Origin: Rikenellaceae bacterium
Lineage (GTDB): Bacteria > Bacteroidota > Bacteroidia > Bacteroidales > Rikenellaceae
DNA: 64,000 nt
Direction: 5' to 3'
NCBI GenBank assembly: GCA_015059925.1
Contig: SUZL01000004.1
Coordinates: 56,535 to 120,534, forward strand
This document shows, piece by piece, positions 36,914 to 46,689 of this stretch. The notes beneath the pieces are model-generated. The model saw only the letters and a list, made by a program, of their open reading frames with translations, was not told where the DNA came from and made no database searches. Position numbers and translations under genes: made by a program. How positions within the stretch are numbered: position 1 is the first letter of the stretch; each line of letters opens with the position of its first letter.

Positions 36914-38031
36914 TGCAACGAGCGCTGAAAATACTCCTTAACCTCGTGCTGTGGGGTTTGGTCGTGAGCTTCGTGGTCTTCTTCCACAGCCGCGCCGAGC
37001 TTCATCGTGCCACCACGACGGTGCATAGCCTGACGGTGGTCGTTACGGACAGCCTCCAGCACGAAAACCTCGTCTCGACACAGATGGTGCGCCACTGGAT
37101 CGAGCAGAGCGGCGTGCCCACCGTTGGAGTGCCTGTGGCGGAGGTCGATCTGGCGGGTTTGGAGCGTAGCGTGCGCGACAAGGGTTTTGTCGATCGGGTG
37201 AGTGCCTACCTCACCTACGACGGCGAGCTTCGCGTGGAGGTGAGTCAGCGCCGCCCGATCGTCAGGTTGATGGTCGATGGCGAGGATAGCTACCTCACCG
37301 ACGAGGGTTTCATCTTCCCCGTGCCGTCGCAGAGTGCCGTCTATGTGCCTGTGGTTACGGGCAGTTACACGCTCCCCGTGCCGCCGCGATATGTGGGCAG
37401 CGTCGAGGAGTATGTCCAGCAGCAGATAGCCCTCAGCGAGGCCGAGATCGACACGTTGCAGTATGAGAAGGTGCCGCTGTTCCGCCTCACGCAGCAGATT
37501 GCCGACTCGGTCAAGACGGTGCGCCGAATGCAGGTCGATCGCAAGGGCTGGCTCGGCGGTTTCAAGGGCCCGTTTGAGGATTACGACGAGTACGACGCCC
37601 GCGTCGAGGCCAAGCGCGATGAGAAGGCTGCGTTGCGTCGCCAGCTGCGATATATGGATCGTGAAAACGAGAAACAGATTACCCGCGTAACGGCGCGTCA
37701 GGATGCCGAGCGCGAGAAGCAAAAAAAGTTGCAGAAAAGGTATGAAGATTTCCGTAAACTGATTAACTTTGTAAAATATATTGAGCAGGACTCGTTTTGG
37801 CGTGCCGAAATAGTCCAGATTGTAGCCTCTACGATGAGTAGCGGCGATTTGCGTTTAGAGCTCATACCCCGCACGGGACGGCATACGATTCTCTTCGGCA
37901 GGCCCGAGCGCATTGAGCAGAAACTCGATAAGTTGTTGGCATTCTACGACAAGGGCCTCAGCAACGTGGGTTGGGATGCCTTCCGCACCATCTCGGTCGA
38001 GTACGAGGGCCAAGTGGTCTGCACAAAATGA
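36913..38031 (+). CDS. ftsQ: Cell division protein FtsQ with large charged insertion
   Basis: Position between murC and ftsA; single N-terminal TM; POTRA-like region; C-terminal FVKYIEQDSFWRAEIVQIV. Confidence 0.85.
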   Translation: MQRALKILLNLVLWGLVVSFVVFFHSRAELHRATTTVHSLTVVVTDSLQHENLVSTQMVRHWIEQSGVPTVGVPVAEVDLAGLERSVRDKGFVDRVSAYLTYDGELRVEVSQRRPIVRLMVDGEDSYLTDEGFIFPVPSQSAVYVPVVTGSYTLPVPPRYVGSVEEYVQQQIALSEAEIDTLQYEKVPLFRLTQQIADSVKTVRRMQVDRKGWLGGFKGPFEDYDEYDARVEAKRDEKAALRRQLRYMDRENEKQITRVTARQDAEREKQKKLQKRYEDFRKLINFVKYIEQDSFWRAEIVQIVASTMSSGDLRLELIPRTGRHTILFGRPERIEQKLDKLLAFYDKGLSNVGWDAFRTISVEYEGQVVCTK

Positions 38032-38065
38032 TGAAAATTTTAAGAAGAAAATAATTGAGATAAAT

Positions 38066-39526
38066 ATGGAGAAGAAAAACTATATCGTCGCCATTGACAT
38101 AGGTTCGTCGGAGGTTGTTGTGGCCGTTGCCACCCTGACCGAGGAGGGTAACATCTCGATCGAGACCATCGTCAGCGAGCCCACACGCGAGGGTATGACC
38201 GCCGGAATGGTCGATAACAGCCAGCTCGTGGCCGAGGCTCTGCGCAAGGCGCGCGCACGCGCCGAGCAGGAGGTGGGCATTACCATCACCGATGCCTATG
38301 TCGGCATCTCGGGTAAGTTCGTACGTTGTGCCCGTTACGTCGATCACGTCTTTGTGGCCGATGCCGAGAACCGCATCTCGGAGAGCGATCTGGTGGCCCT
38401 GAGCGAGCGTATGCGCAACGTGAAGGCGGCCGATGGCGAGGTGATTATGGATTTCTATCCGCTTAACTATAAGGGCGATGCAGGTACCGAGATGAAGAAT
38501 CCCGTTGGCTGTTACAGCAAGCAGCTCTCATCGACCTACAACTTCATCCTCTGCGAGCACGTAGCGAAGGATCGTCTGCGCCGCGTCTTTTTGGATGCCG
38601 GCATCAAGATCCGCGAGATCTTCGCCGGTGCGGCCGTCGTGGCCGACTCGGTGGTTACGTCGGACGAGAAGGAGGATGGCGTTGCGGTGGTCGATCTGGG
38701 TGGCGGCGTTACGGATGTTGCGGTGTATCACAACGGTGTGCTCGGCTACATTGCCTCAATCCCGATGGGTGGCGCTGCCGTCAATGCCGATATTCGTTGC
38801 TTCAACGGCCATATCCCCCCGCGCACGATCGAGAACCTGAAGTGCCAGTGCGGCTCGGCCGTGGTGGATCTCACCCCCGACGAGGTTATTCAGGTGCGCT
38901 CGCGCTCACGCGCCATCAAGCCCATTTCACGACTCAATCTTGCGGCCGTCATCGAGGCCCGTATGACCGATATTGCCGAGTATGTATGGCGTGAGATCTG
39001 CGACTCGGGCTACTCGAAGAAGCTCGGTGCAGGTATTGTGCTGACGGGTGGCGTGGCGGCGCTGAAGAACGTGGCCGACCTCTTTAACCGCGTGACGGGG
39101 CAGGAGGTGCGCGTGGCGTGTGCCGAGATCGGTGTGCAGACCGAGTCGCTGGAGAAGGTCTCGACGCCCAACCTCACGTTGGCCGTGTCGCTGCTGCAGC
39201 GTGGTGCCAAGTTGGGTGCTTGCCCCGTGGGGGTATATATCCCCTCGGCCAAGCCTGAGCCTAAGGTAGCACCGAAGGTGGAGCCGCAGCCCGCACCGAA
39301 GGCCGAGCCTCAGAAGCCCGTTGAGCCGATTGCTGCCCCCCAGCCGCAGCCTGCACCTGCTGCTCCGAAAGTGGAGCTGGAGGATGACGGGGATGATATT
39401 GTGGACGGCACCGAGGATATCGTCAAGCCCTCGGGCCTGAGCCGTATCGGAAGCTGGTTCAAGCGTGCGTTGTCGGATGCCTTCCCCGCTCCGGATGACG
39501 AAGATGATGGAGATGATGAATATTAA
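38066..39526 (+). CDS. ftsA: Cell division protein FtsA with P/A-rich linker and acidic tail
   Basis: YIVAIDIGSSEVVVAVA; VVDLGGGVTDVAVY; GIVLTGGVAALKNV. Confidence 0.95.
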   Translation: MEKKNYIVAIDIGSSEVVVAVATLTEEGNISIETIVSEPTREGMTAGMVDNSQLVAEALRKARARAEQEVGITITDAYVGISGKFVRCARYVDHVFVADAENRISESDLVALSERMRNVKAADGEVIMDFYPLNYKGDAGTEMKNPVGCYSKQLSSTYNFILCEHVAKDRLRRVFLDAGIKIREIFAGAAVVADSVVTSDEKEDGVAVVDLGGGVTDVAVYHNGVLGYIASIPMGGAAVNADIRCFNGHIPPRTIENLKCQCGSAVVDLTPDEVIQVRSRSRAIKPISRLNLAAVIEARMTDIAEYVWREICDSGYSKKLGAGIVLTGGVAALKNVADLFNRVTGQEVRVACAEIGVQTESLEKVSTPNLTLAVSLLQRGAKLGACPVGVYIPSAKPEPKVAPKVEPQPAPKAEPQKPVEPIAAPQPQPAPAAPKVELEDDGDDIVDGTEDIVKPSGLSRIGSWFKRALSDAFPAPDDEDDGDDEY

Positions 39527-39541
39527 TAGAAATTACAGAAG

Positions 39542-40837
39542 ATGGAAGATATAATGAACGAACTCTCAATGCCCAAGCAGTCGAATTCGATTATCACGGT
39601 AATCGGCGTGGGCGGTGCTGGCGGTAATGCGCTGAACTATATGTGGAAGATGGGTATCAAGGATGTGAATTTCCTGGCCTGCAACACCGATCAGCGTGCG
39701 CTGGACAACCTCGATATCCCGAAGGAGAACAAAATCGTGATGGGCCCCGGTCTGGGTGCTGGTAACGACCCCGAGGAGGGCCGCCGTCTGGCTACCGAGT
39801 CGATCGACCTGATCAAGCAGCATCTGGAGGCCAACGACACGAAGATGGTCTTCATCGCCGCAGGTATGGGTGGTGGTACGGGTACGGGTGCTTCGCCCGT
39901 GATTGCCAAGCTCACGCACGAGATGGATATCCTGACCGTTGCGAACGTAACCTCGCCCCTGCTGTGGGAGGGCCCCACGCGCTACGATCAGGCACAGCGC
40001 GGTATCGAGGAGTTGCGCAAGTATGTCGATTCGCTGCTGGTGATCGACAACGAGAGCATCATCGAGCAGTTCGGCAACCTGCCTATGTCGAAGGCCTTCA
40101 GCAAGGCTGACGACATTCTGGCCTCGGCCACGAAGGGTATCGCCGAGATTATCACCGTCGAGTCGGCCTTCATCCGTGTCGATTATGCCGATTTGCGCCG
40201 TGTGATGAAGGGTAGCGGTCGCGCCCATATGGGTGTGGCTACGGCCGAGGGTGAGGATCGTGCCCGCGAGGCGGCTCGCCGCTCGTTGTGCTCGCCGCTG
40301 CTGAACAGCAACCTTATCTCGGGAGCAAAGAAGATCCTGCTCAGCATCGCTGCCGCCAATGTCGATGATATCAGCTACAAGGAGGCTATGGAGGTGCTGC
40401 GTTACATCCAGACCTACGCCAGCTACACCGACGAGGAGACAGGTACGGAGCATAAGGCCGACATCATCTGGGGTGCGAGCCAGAAGCCGTTGCCCGATGG
40501 TGTGCTGGAGGTTATCGTGGTGGCTACGGGTTTCGACGACAATGAGCCTGTGCTCTCGCGCCAGAAGCCGATGACGCCCGTTGAGGATATGGAGATCGTG
40601 GTCGATCCCATCAAGGATCCCGTTCCCCCCGTTGCGCCTATGCCGCCGCGTCCTGCGGGCCCTGCCGTGCTGGAGCGCAAGCCATCGAAGTATGAGAATA
40701 TCGAGACCGAACTTCGCATCCCCTCGTTCCGCCGTCGCAACGTCGAGTTGAAGGTGGGCGAGACAACCTCGCGCCGTCGTGAGGTGTTGCAGGAGGAGCA
40801 GTCGGAGCCCGCGGCAAACGATAATAAGCTATTCTAA
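39542..40837 (+). CDS. ftsZ: Cell division protein FtsZ
   Basis: VIGVGGAGGNALNYM; AAGMGGGTGTGASPVIA. Confidence 0.97.
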   Translation: MEDIMNELSMPKQSNSIITVIGVGGAGGNALNYMWKMGIKDVNFLACNTDQRALDNLDIPKENKIVMGPGLGAGNDPEEGRRLATESIDLIKQHLEANDTKMVFIAAGMGGGTGTGASPVIAKLTHEMDILTVANVTSPLLWEGPTRYDQAQRGIEELRKYVDSLLVIDNESIIEQFGNLPMSKAFSKADDILASATKGIAEIITVESAFIRVDYADLRRVMKGSGRAHMGVATAEGEDRAREAARRSLCSPLLNSNLISGAKKILLSIAAANVDDISYKEAMEVLRYIQTYASYTDEETGTEHKADIIWGASQKPLPDGVLEVIVVATGFDDNEPVLSRQKPMTPVEDMEIVVDPIKDPVPPVAPMPPRPAGPAVLERKPSKYENIETELRIPSFRRRNVELKVGETTSRRREVLQEEQSEPAANDNKLF

Positions 40838-40848
40838 ACCCTCGGTAG

Positions 40849-42141
40849 TTGGAAGCATTAGGTGTTATATATGAGGGCTTTACGCTGACGGCCGCAGTGT
40901 CGTTGGCCGTAACGGTGTTGCTGCTCGCAATCTCGGCTCTGGTGTCGGGCTCGGAGGTGGCCTTCTTCTCGCTCTCTTCGCGCGATCAGCAGTCGATGCG
41001 TAGCGAGGGCGACGGGCGCGATCAGGCCATATTGTCCCTTTTGGAGGATGTCGATTCGCTGCTGGCGACGATTCTCGTTACCAACAATCTGGTCAATATC
41101 TGCATCGTAATCCTTACCTCGAACATCATCGACACGATCTTCACGTTCCATAGCGCGACGTTCGAGTTTGTCGTCAAGTCGGTGCTGGTAACCTTCCTGC
41201 TGTTGCTCTTTGGCGAGATTCTGCCCAAGGTATTCTCGCAGGGTAATCCGCGCGGCTTCGCGCGCTTTGCGCTCTACCCGATCAAGCTCTTCCGCATCAT
41301 CACATACCCCCTCTCTTACATCCTTGTGCGCACGGGTGGCCGCCTGAGCCGTATGGCTTCGCGTGGTACGGAGATCTCGATGGAGGAGCTGGCCGACGCA
41401 GTCGATCTGGCGCGTGGCTCATCGCCGCAGGAGCATCAGATGTTGTCGGGCATCGTCAATTTCGTCAATACCGAGGTCGAGGAGATTATGCGCCCGCGCA
41501 TCGACATCGTGGCCGTCGAGTTGACTTCGACCTATGAGCAGGTGAAGGCGACGATCATCGAGTCGGGCTACTCGCGCATACCCGTCTATGATGAGGATCT
41601 GGATAATATCAAGGGCGCACTCTACGTCAAGGATCTTCTGCCGCACATCAATAGCGGCGACGAGTTCGGCTGGCAGCAGCTGCTGCGACAGATCTACTTC
41701 GTGCCCAAGCACAAGAAGATTGACGACCTGCTGCGCGACTTTCAGGAGAATAAGATTCACGTTGCCATCGTCGTGGACGAGTACGGCGCAACGCAGGGCC
41801 TCGTCTCGTTGGAGGATATTCTGGAGGAGGTCGTGGGCGAGATTTCGGACGAGAGCGACGAGGACGAGAGTTTCTACGAGCGCATCGACGCAAATACATA
41901 TCTGTTTGATGGTAAGACACATATCGTCGATTTCGAACGTGTGCTACGCTGCGAGGAGGATCTCTTTGCGGATGTGCAGGGGCGTGCCGAGACTCTGGCG
42001 GGATTGATGCTTGAGCTCAGGCGCGATCTGCTCCGAAATGGCGATATGGTCGAGGCTCACAACGTGCGTTTCACGGTGCAAAATATGGACGGCCGCCGTG
42101 TCGATAAGATCAAGGTCGTCGTGGGCCAGAGCGATGAGTAA
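40849..42141 (+). CDS. gldE: GldE-like CNNM/CBS-domain membrane protein (TTG start)
   Basis: ISALVSGSEVAFFSLSSRDQ; CBS-domain region RPRIDIVAVEL...YSRIPVYDEDLDNIKGALYVKDLL; corC/HlyC C-terminal domain. Confidence 0.78.
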   Translation: MEALGVIYEGFTLTAAVSLAVTVLLLAISALVSGSEVAFFSLSSRDQQSMRSEGDGRDQAILSLLEDVDSLLATILVTNNLVNICIVILTSNIIDTIFTFHSATFEFVVKSVLVTFLLLLFGEILPKVFSQGNPRGFARFALYPIKLFRIITYPLSYILVRTGGRLSRMASRGTEISMEELADAVDLARGSSPQEHQMLSGIVNFVNTEVEEIMRPRIDIVAVELTSTYEQVKATIIESGYSRIPVYDEDLDNIKGALYVKDLLPHINSGDEFGWQQLLRQIYFVPKHKKIDDLLRDFQENKIHVAIVVDEYGATQGLVSLEDILEEVVGEISDESDEDESFYERIDANTYLFDGKTHIVDFERVLRCEEDLFADVQGRAETLAGLMLELRRDLLRNGDMVEAHNVRFTVQNMDGRRVDKIKVVVGQSDE

Positions 42142-42790
42142 CAGGGTGCGAGCGTTGAGTCGCAGCGTCGAGAGGTTTCCCATCGGGGACGAGGCATTGT
42201 TGATAGTTGCCCCCGTAGGCGATATTGCCGAGTTGGAGCGCGAGGCAACCGAGGAGGAGCTACTCTCCCTCGAGGGCATAACATCCCCCCATCGTCGGGC
42301 CGAGCGCCTGTCGTGGCGGCGGGCGCTGCGTAGTGTTGAGGGTGATGCAGAAATCGAGTACGAAGAGCAGGGCGCTCCCATCATCAAAAATTCCCAATAC
42401 AAACATATCTCCGTTTCGCACTGCCGCGACCGCGTGGCGGTGTTGCTATCGGTGCGCGAGTGTGGCGTCGATATTGAGTGCCGCGACCGCCGATTCTCCG
42501 CCATTGCCGAGCGATACCTCTCCGCGGAGGAGTACCTCGTGGCCGAGCGTGAGCGCATCGATTGTCAGACGATGCTCGCCATTGCGTGGTCGGCCAAGGA
42601 GGCTGTCTATAAGTTGTTGCGCCGCGAGGGGGTTGATCTAAGGCGCGATATGCGCATCGAGGCGATCTCTACGGAGCAGCAGTCGATCGTAGTTGAGGCC
42701 TGTGGCGAGCGGGTCGATTTGCGTTACATATTGGACTGCGACCACCAAATAGTCTATACCATAAAAAAAGAGGATCACAATATAGAATAA
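42134..42790 (+). CDS. 4'-phosphopantetheinyl transferase superfamily protein
   Basis: ISVSHCRDRVAVLLS; GVDIECRDRRF; WSAKEAVYKLL. Confidence 0.88.
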   Translation: MSNRVRALSRSVERFPIGDEALLIVAPVGDIAELEREATEEELLSLEGITSPHRRAERLSWRRALRSVEGDAEIEYEEQGAPIIKNSQYKHISVSHCRDRVAVLLSVRECGVDIECRDRRFSAIAERYLSAEEYLVAERERIDCQTMLAIAWSAKEAVYKLLRREGVDLRRDMRIEAISTEQQSIVVEACGERVDLRYILDCDHQIVYTIKKEDHNIE

Positions 42791-42807
42791 CGAGCCAAAA
42801 AAATTAG

Positions 42808-42815
42808 TACCTTTG
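42808..42815 (+). promoter_or_regulatory. -7 box TACCTTTG upstream of the MATE transporter
   Basis: TAnnTTTG match 7 nt before the ATG at 42822; includes the TTG chosen by the ORF track. Confidence 0.5.
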
Positions 42816-42821
42816 CCGAGT

Positions 42822-44210
42822 ATGAGAGAGAATCAGGATTCCCCGTTGTCGTTGGGCACCGACTCGTTGTCGCGGTTGTTGATGCGTTACGCACTGCCTG
42901 CCATCATTGCGCAGGTGGCAGCGTCGCTCTACAACATCGTCGATAGCATCTTCGTCGGTCAGGGCGTAGGCCCGCTCGCAATCACGGGATTGGCACTCAC
43001 GATGCCGATGATGAATCTCTCGGCCGCCTTTGGTGCTATGGTGGGCGCGGGTTCGGCTGCCCTCACGTCGATACGTCTGGGGCAGGGCAACAAGACCGCC
43101 GCCGAAAACATCCTCGGCAATGTGGTGCTGCTGAACGTCGTGCTCGGTATGATCATTATGGTCTTCGGCCTTGTCTATATCGACGAGCTGTTGTACTTCT
43201 TCGGTGCGAGCGAGCAGACGATTCCCTATGCGCGTGAGTATATGCGCATTATCCTCTACGGAAATACTATCACACATCTCTTCCACGGCCTGAATAATAT
43301 GCTCCGCGTGGCGGGCTATCCCAATAAGGCGATGATGATTACCATCGTCTCGGTGGTGCTCAACGGCCTGCTCGATGCACTCTTCATCCTCGGTTTCGAT
43401 TGGGGTATCGCCGGCTCGGCGTGGGCTACGGTAATATCGCAGACCGTATCGCTCGTGATGCTCACTTGGCACTTCCTTAAGCCCGAGAGCTTCCTGCGCT
43501 TCCGCCCTACGGCGTTCCGCTTCCATTGGGATCTGGTCAAGGGCATCCTCACCATCGGTATGGCACCCTTTATGATTCAGTCGTGCGCCTGCGTGGTGGT
43601 GATTCTTGTGAATACGACGATGCGCAACTACGGTGGCGACTTCTCGATCGGTGCTTACGGCATTGCCAACCGCGTGGCATTCCTCTTCACGATGGTGGTG
43701 ATGGGATTCACGCAGGGTATGCAGCCGATTGTAGGCTATAACTACGGAGCGCGTAAGTACGACCGTGCGCTACGCACGATGTGGATGACCGTCGGCTGGT
43801 CGGTGGCTACCACCACGCTCGGATTCATCATCTGCGAGACATTCCCCTACGAGGTGGTGCGAATGTTCGTGAGCGAGGATGGCTCGGGCGATGCGACAGC
43901 TCTGATCGAGGCCTCGGTGAGCGGCCTTAGGATATTGGTGCTGATGCTCCCCATCGTGGGATTCAATATCGTTGCAGGTAACTTCTTCCAGCATATCGGC
44001 AAGCCCAAGCGTGCGATACTGCTCTCGGTGTCGCGTCAGATGCTCTTCATCGTGCCGCTGCTCTTCATCCTGCCGCCGAAGATGGGTGTCGATGGCGTGT
44101 GGTACTCGATTCCGATTGCCGACTTTACCTCGACGCTTTTGGCCGCAGTGCTGCTGGCCATTCAGGTGCGCAAGCTGCGCCGCGACCCGTCGGCCGAGGT
44201 ATCTATTTAA
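42822..44210 (+). CDS. MATE-family efflux transporter
   Basis: MRYALPAIIAQVAASLYNIVDSIFVGQGVG; MGFTQGMQPIVGYNYGARKYDRA. Confidence 0.93.
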   Translation: MRENQDSPLSLGTDSLSRLLMRYALPAIIAQVAASLYNIVDSIFVGQGVGPLAITGLALTMPMMNLSAAFGAMVGAGSAALTSIRLGQGNKTAAENILGNVVLLNVVLGMIIMVFGLVYIDELLYFFGASEQTIPYAREYMRIILYGNTITHLFHGLNNMLRVAGYPNKAMMITIVSVVLNGLLDALFILGFDWGIAGSAWATVISQTVSLVMLTWHFLKPESFLRFRPTAFRFHWDLVKGILTIGMAPFMIQSCACVVVILVNTTMRNYGGDFSIGAYGIANRVAFLFTMVVMGFTQGMQPIVGYNYGARKYDRALRTMWMTVGWSVATTTLGFIICETFPYEVVRMFVSEDGSGDATALIEASVSGLRILVLMLPIVGFNIVAGNFFQHIGKPKRAILLSVSRQMLFIVPLLFILPPKMGVDGVWYSIPIADFTSTLLAAVLLAIQVRKLRRDPSAEVSI

Positions 44211-44303
44211 CATATAGGCCTCATCACACCGTTACAACAAAAGGCCACCCCCGTAGGAGTAGCCTTTCTGCCCCGAGGGGCTATCACTTAATACTTAAGA
44301 ATA

Positions 44304-46619
44304 CTATCTCTTCTTCTTGGGTGCCGCATTGACAATCTCCACGCACTCCGCGTAGCTCATCTGCTCTGGCTTGCGGCCTGCGGGCAGACGGTAGTTCTTG
44401 CCCTTGTAGGCGATGTAGGCGCCGTAGCGACCATTCTTGATCACCATATCCTTATCCTCGTCGAAGCTCCTCAGAGGCTTTGCGGCTGCAGCTGCGGCCT
44501 GCTTGTTCTGCTCGATAAGCTCCACAGCGCGCTCATACTGCAACGTGTAGGGGTCGTCGCCCTTCTGCAACGACGCGAACGAGTTGCCGTAGCGGACGTA
44601 GGGACCGAACTTGCCGATGCCGACCATCAAATCCTCGCCCTCGAACTTACCCAAGCAGCGCGGCAATGCGAACAGGTCGAGTGCCTCCTCCAGCGTGATC
44701 GACTCGATGAGCTGTCCCTTCTTCAGCGATGCGAAGCGACTCTTCTCACCCTCGCCGGCGACAATCTCCACCATCGGGCCGTAGCGACCTATTCGGGCGC
44801 GTACTTCGTGGCCCGTCGAGGGGTCGATACCTATGACGCGCGTCTGCGACGACTTTGTGGGCTGCGTCTCGATGGCGCGATCGACCATCGTGTGGAAGGG
44901 CGAGTAGAAACGCTTGATCATCTCGTCCCACGTCATCTCGCCATTGGCGATGTGGTCGAACTCCTTCTCCACGCTTGCCGTGAAGTTGTAGTCCATAATC
45001 TGCGCAAACTGAGTCTCCAAGTAGTCGTTCACAACCATACCTATGTCGGTCGGAGCCAAGCGGTTTTTCTCCTTGCCGTAGTTCTCGGTCAGAGTCTTCT
45101 CCGTCAGGCGACCTGCCGATGAGAGTGTCAGGGCGATGTACGAACGCTTCTGTCCCTCCTTATTCTGCTTTACGACGTAGCCGCGGTTGATGATGGTGGT
45201 GATGGTGGGTGCGTAGGTCGAAGGACGACCGATGCCCAGCTCCTCCAATCGCTTCACGAGCGAAGCCTCGTTGTAGCGGGCGGGAGCCATCGTGAAACGC
45301 TCCGTAGCCACGATCTGTCCCGAGCGCACGCTCTGGCCAACCTCCATCTTCGGGAGGATTGCCTCGCTGCTCTCCGCAGGCTGCTGCTCGTCGTCCGAAG
45401 ACTCGGAGTAGAGGCGCAGGAATCCGTCGAAACGAACGACCTCGCCCGTTGCGGCGAACTGCCACGCGGTGCCATCCATATTGATCGTAATCGAGGTGCG
45501 ATCGACCTCGGCAGCAACCATCTGCGAGGCTACCGTGCGCTTCCAGATAAGCTCGTAAAGACGCTTCTCGGCCGTAGTACCCTCGATCTGGTGGCGGTCT
45601 ATGTATGAGGGGCGGATGGCCTCGTGAGCCTCCTGTGCGCCCTTGGTCTTTGTCTTGTAGTTGTGAGCGGCTGAATACTTCTCGCCAAAGAGCGCCGCGA
45701 TCTGCGTCTTGCACTGGCCGATGGCCTGCGACGAGAGATTTACAGAGTCGGTACGCATATAGGTGATAAGTCCCTGCTCGTAGAGGTGCTGCGCCACGGA
45801 CATCGTCTGTGCTACGGACATACCGAGTTTGCGACCAGCCTCCTGCTGCAGCGTAGAGGTTGTGAACGGAGCTGCGGGGTAGCGCTTCATAGGTTTCTCC
45901 TCGGCCTTGCTGACGGTGAACGTAGCACCCGTGCAGCTACGCAGGAATGCCTCGGCCTCGGCCTTGGTCTCGAAACGATGCGAGAGCTCGGCCTTAAAGA
46001 GCGTCTTGCTCTGATCTCCCTCGGGGTAGAACTGCGCCACCACGCGGAAGTATGCCGTCGAGTTGAAGGCGATGATCTCGCGCTCGCGCTCTACGATAAG
46101 GCGTACCGCCACGGATTGCACGCGGCCTGCCGAGAGCGAGGGCTTGATCTTCTTCCACAGCACGGGCGAGAGCTCGAAGCCTACGATGCGATCCAGCACG
46201 CGGCGTGCCTGCTGGGCATTGACCAGATTCATATCGATGGTTCGGGGAGCCTCGATGGCGTTGAGTATGGCGTTCTTGGTGATCTCGTGGAATACGATGC
46301 GCTTGGTCTTGTCGATGGGCAGATCCAGCACCTCGGCCAAGTGCCACGCGATGGCCTCTCCCTCGCGGTCCTCATCGGATGCCAGCCACACGGTCGAGAC
46401 CTTCTTCGAGAGACGCGAGAGCTCCTCCACCACGCGCTTCTTGTCGGCGAGTATCTCATAGTCGGGTGCGAAACCCTCGTCGATCTTTACTCCGAGGCCC
46501 TTTTTCGCCAGATCGCGGATGTGGCCGAAGCTCGACTTTACGATGAACTCCTTACCCAGAAAGCGCTCGATTGTTTTCGCCTTTGCCGGAGACTCTACGA
46601 TAACTAAATTCTCTTGCAT
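44304..46619 (-). CDS. topA: DNA topoisomerase I
   Basis: NLVIVESPAKAKTIERFLG; ASDEDREGEAIAWHL; ITYMRTDSVNLS. Confidence 0.97.
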   Translation of the reverse strand: MQENLVIVESPAKAKTIERFLGKEFIVKSSFGHIRDLAKKGLGVKIDEGFAPDYEILADKKRVVEELSRLSKKVSTVWLASDEDREGEAIAWHLAEVLDLPIDKTKRIVFHEITKNAILNAIEAPRTIDMNLVNAQQARRVLDRIVGFELSPVLWKKIKPSLSAGRVQSVAVRLIVEREREIIAFNSTAYFRVVAQFYPEGDQSKTLFKAELSHRFETKAEAEAFLRSCTGATFTVSKAEEKPMKRYPAAPFTTSTLQQEAGRKLGMSVAQTMSVAQHLYEQGLITYMRTDSVNLSSQAIGQCKTQIAALFGEKYSAAHNYKTKTKGAQEAHEAIRPSYIDRHQIEGTTAEKRLYELIWKRTVASQMVAAEVDRTSITINMDGTAWQFAATGEVVRFDGFLRLYSESSDDEQQPAESSEAILPKMEVGQSVRSGQIVATERFTMAPARYNEASLVKRLEELGIGRPSTYAPTITTIINRGYVVKQNKEGQKRSYIALTLSSAGRLTEKTLTENYGKEKNRLAPTDIGMVVNDYLETQFAQIMDYNFTASVEKEFDHIANGEMTWDEMIKRFYSPFHTMVDRAIETQPTKSSQTRVIGIDPSTGHEVRARIGRYGPMVEIVAGEGEKSRFASLKKGQLIESITLEEALDLFALPRCLGKFEGEDLMVGIGKFGPYVRYGNSFASLQKGDDPYTLQYERAVELIEQNKQAAAAAAKPLRSFDEDKDMVIKNGRYGAYIAYKGKNYRLPAGRKPEQMSYAECVEIVNAAPKKKR

Positions 46620-46638
46620 TACAACATTATTCTTAATA

Positions 46639-46672
46639 CGACAAAAACCTATGTTCCCATAGGTTTGTCGTG
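46639..46672 (-). terminator. Hairpin between the DUF4270 gene and topA
   Basis: - strand: CGACAAACCTATG ggaa CATAGGTTTTTGTCG. Confidence 0.5.
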
Positions 46673-46689
46673 GTATAACTTATCTTACT

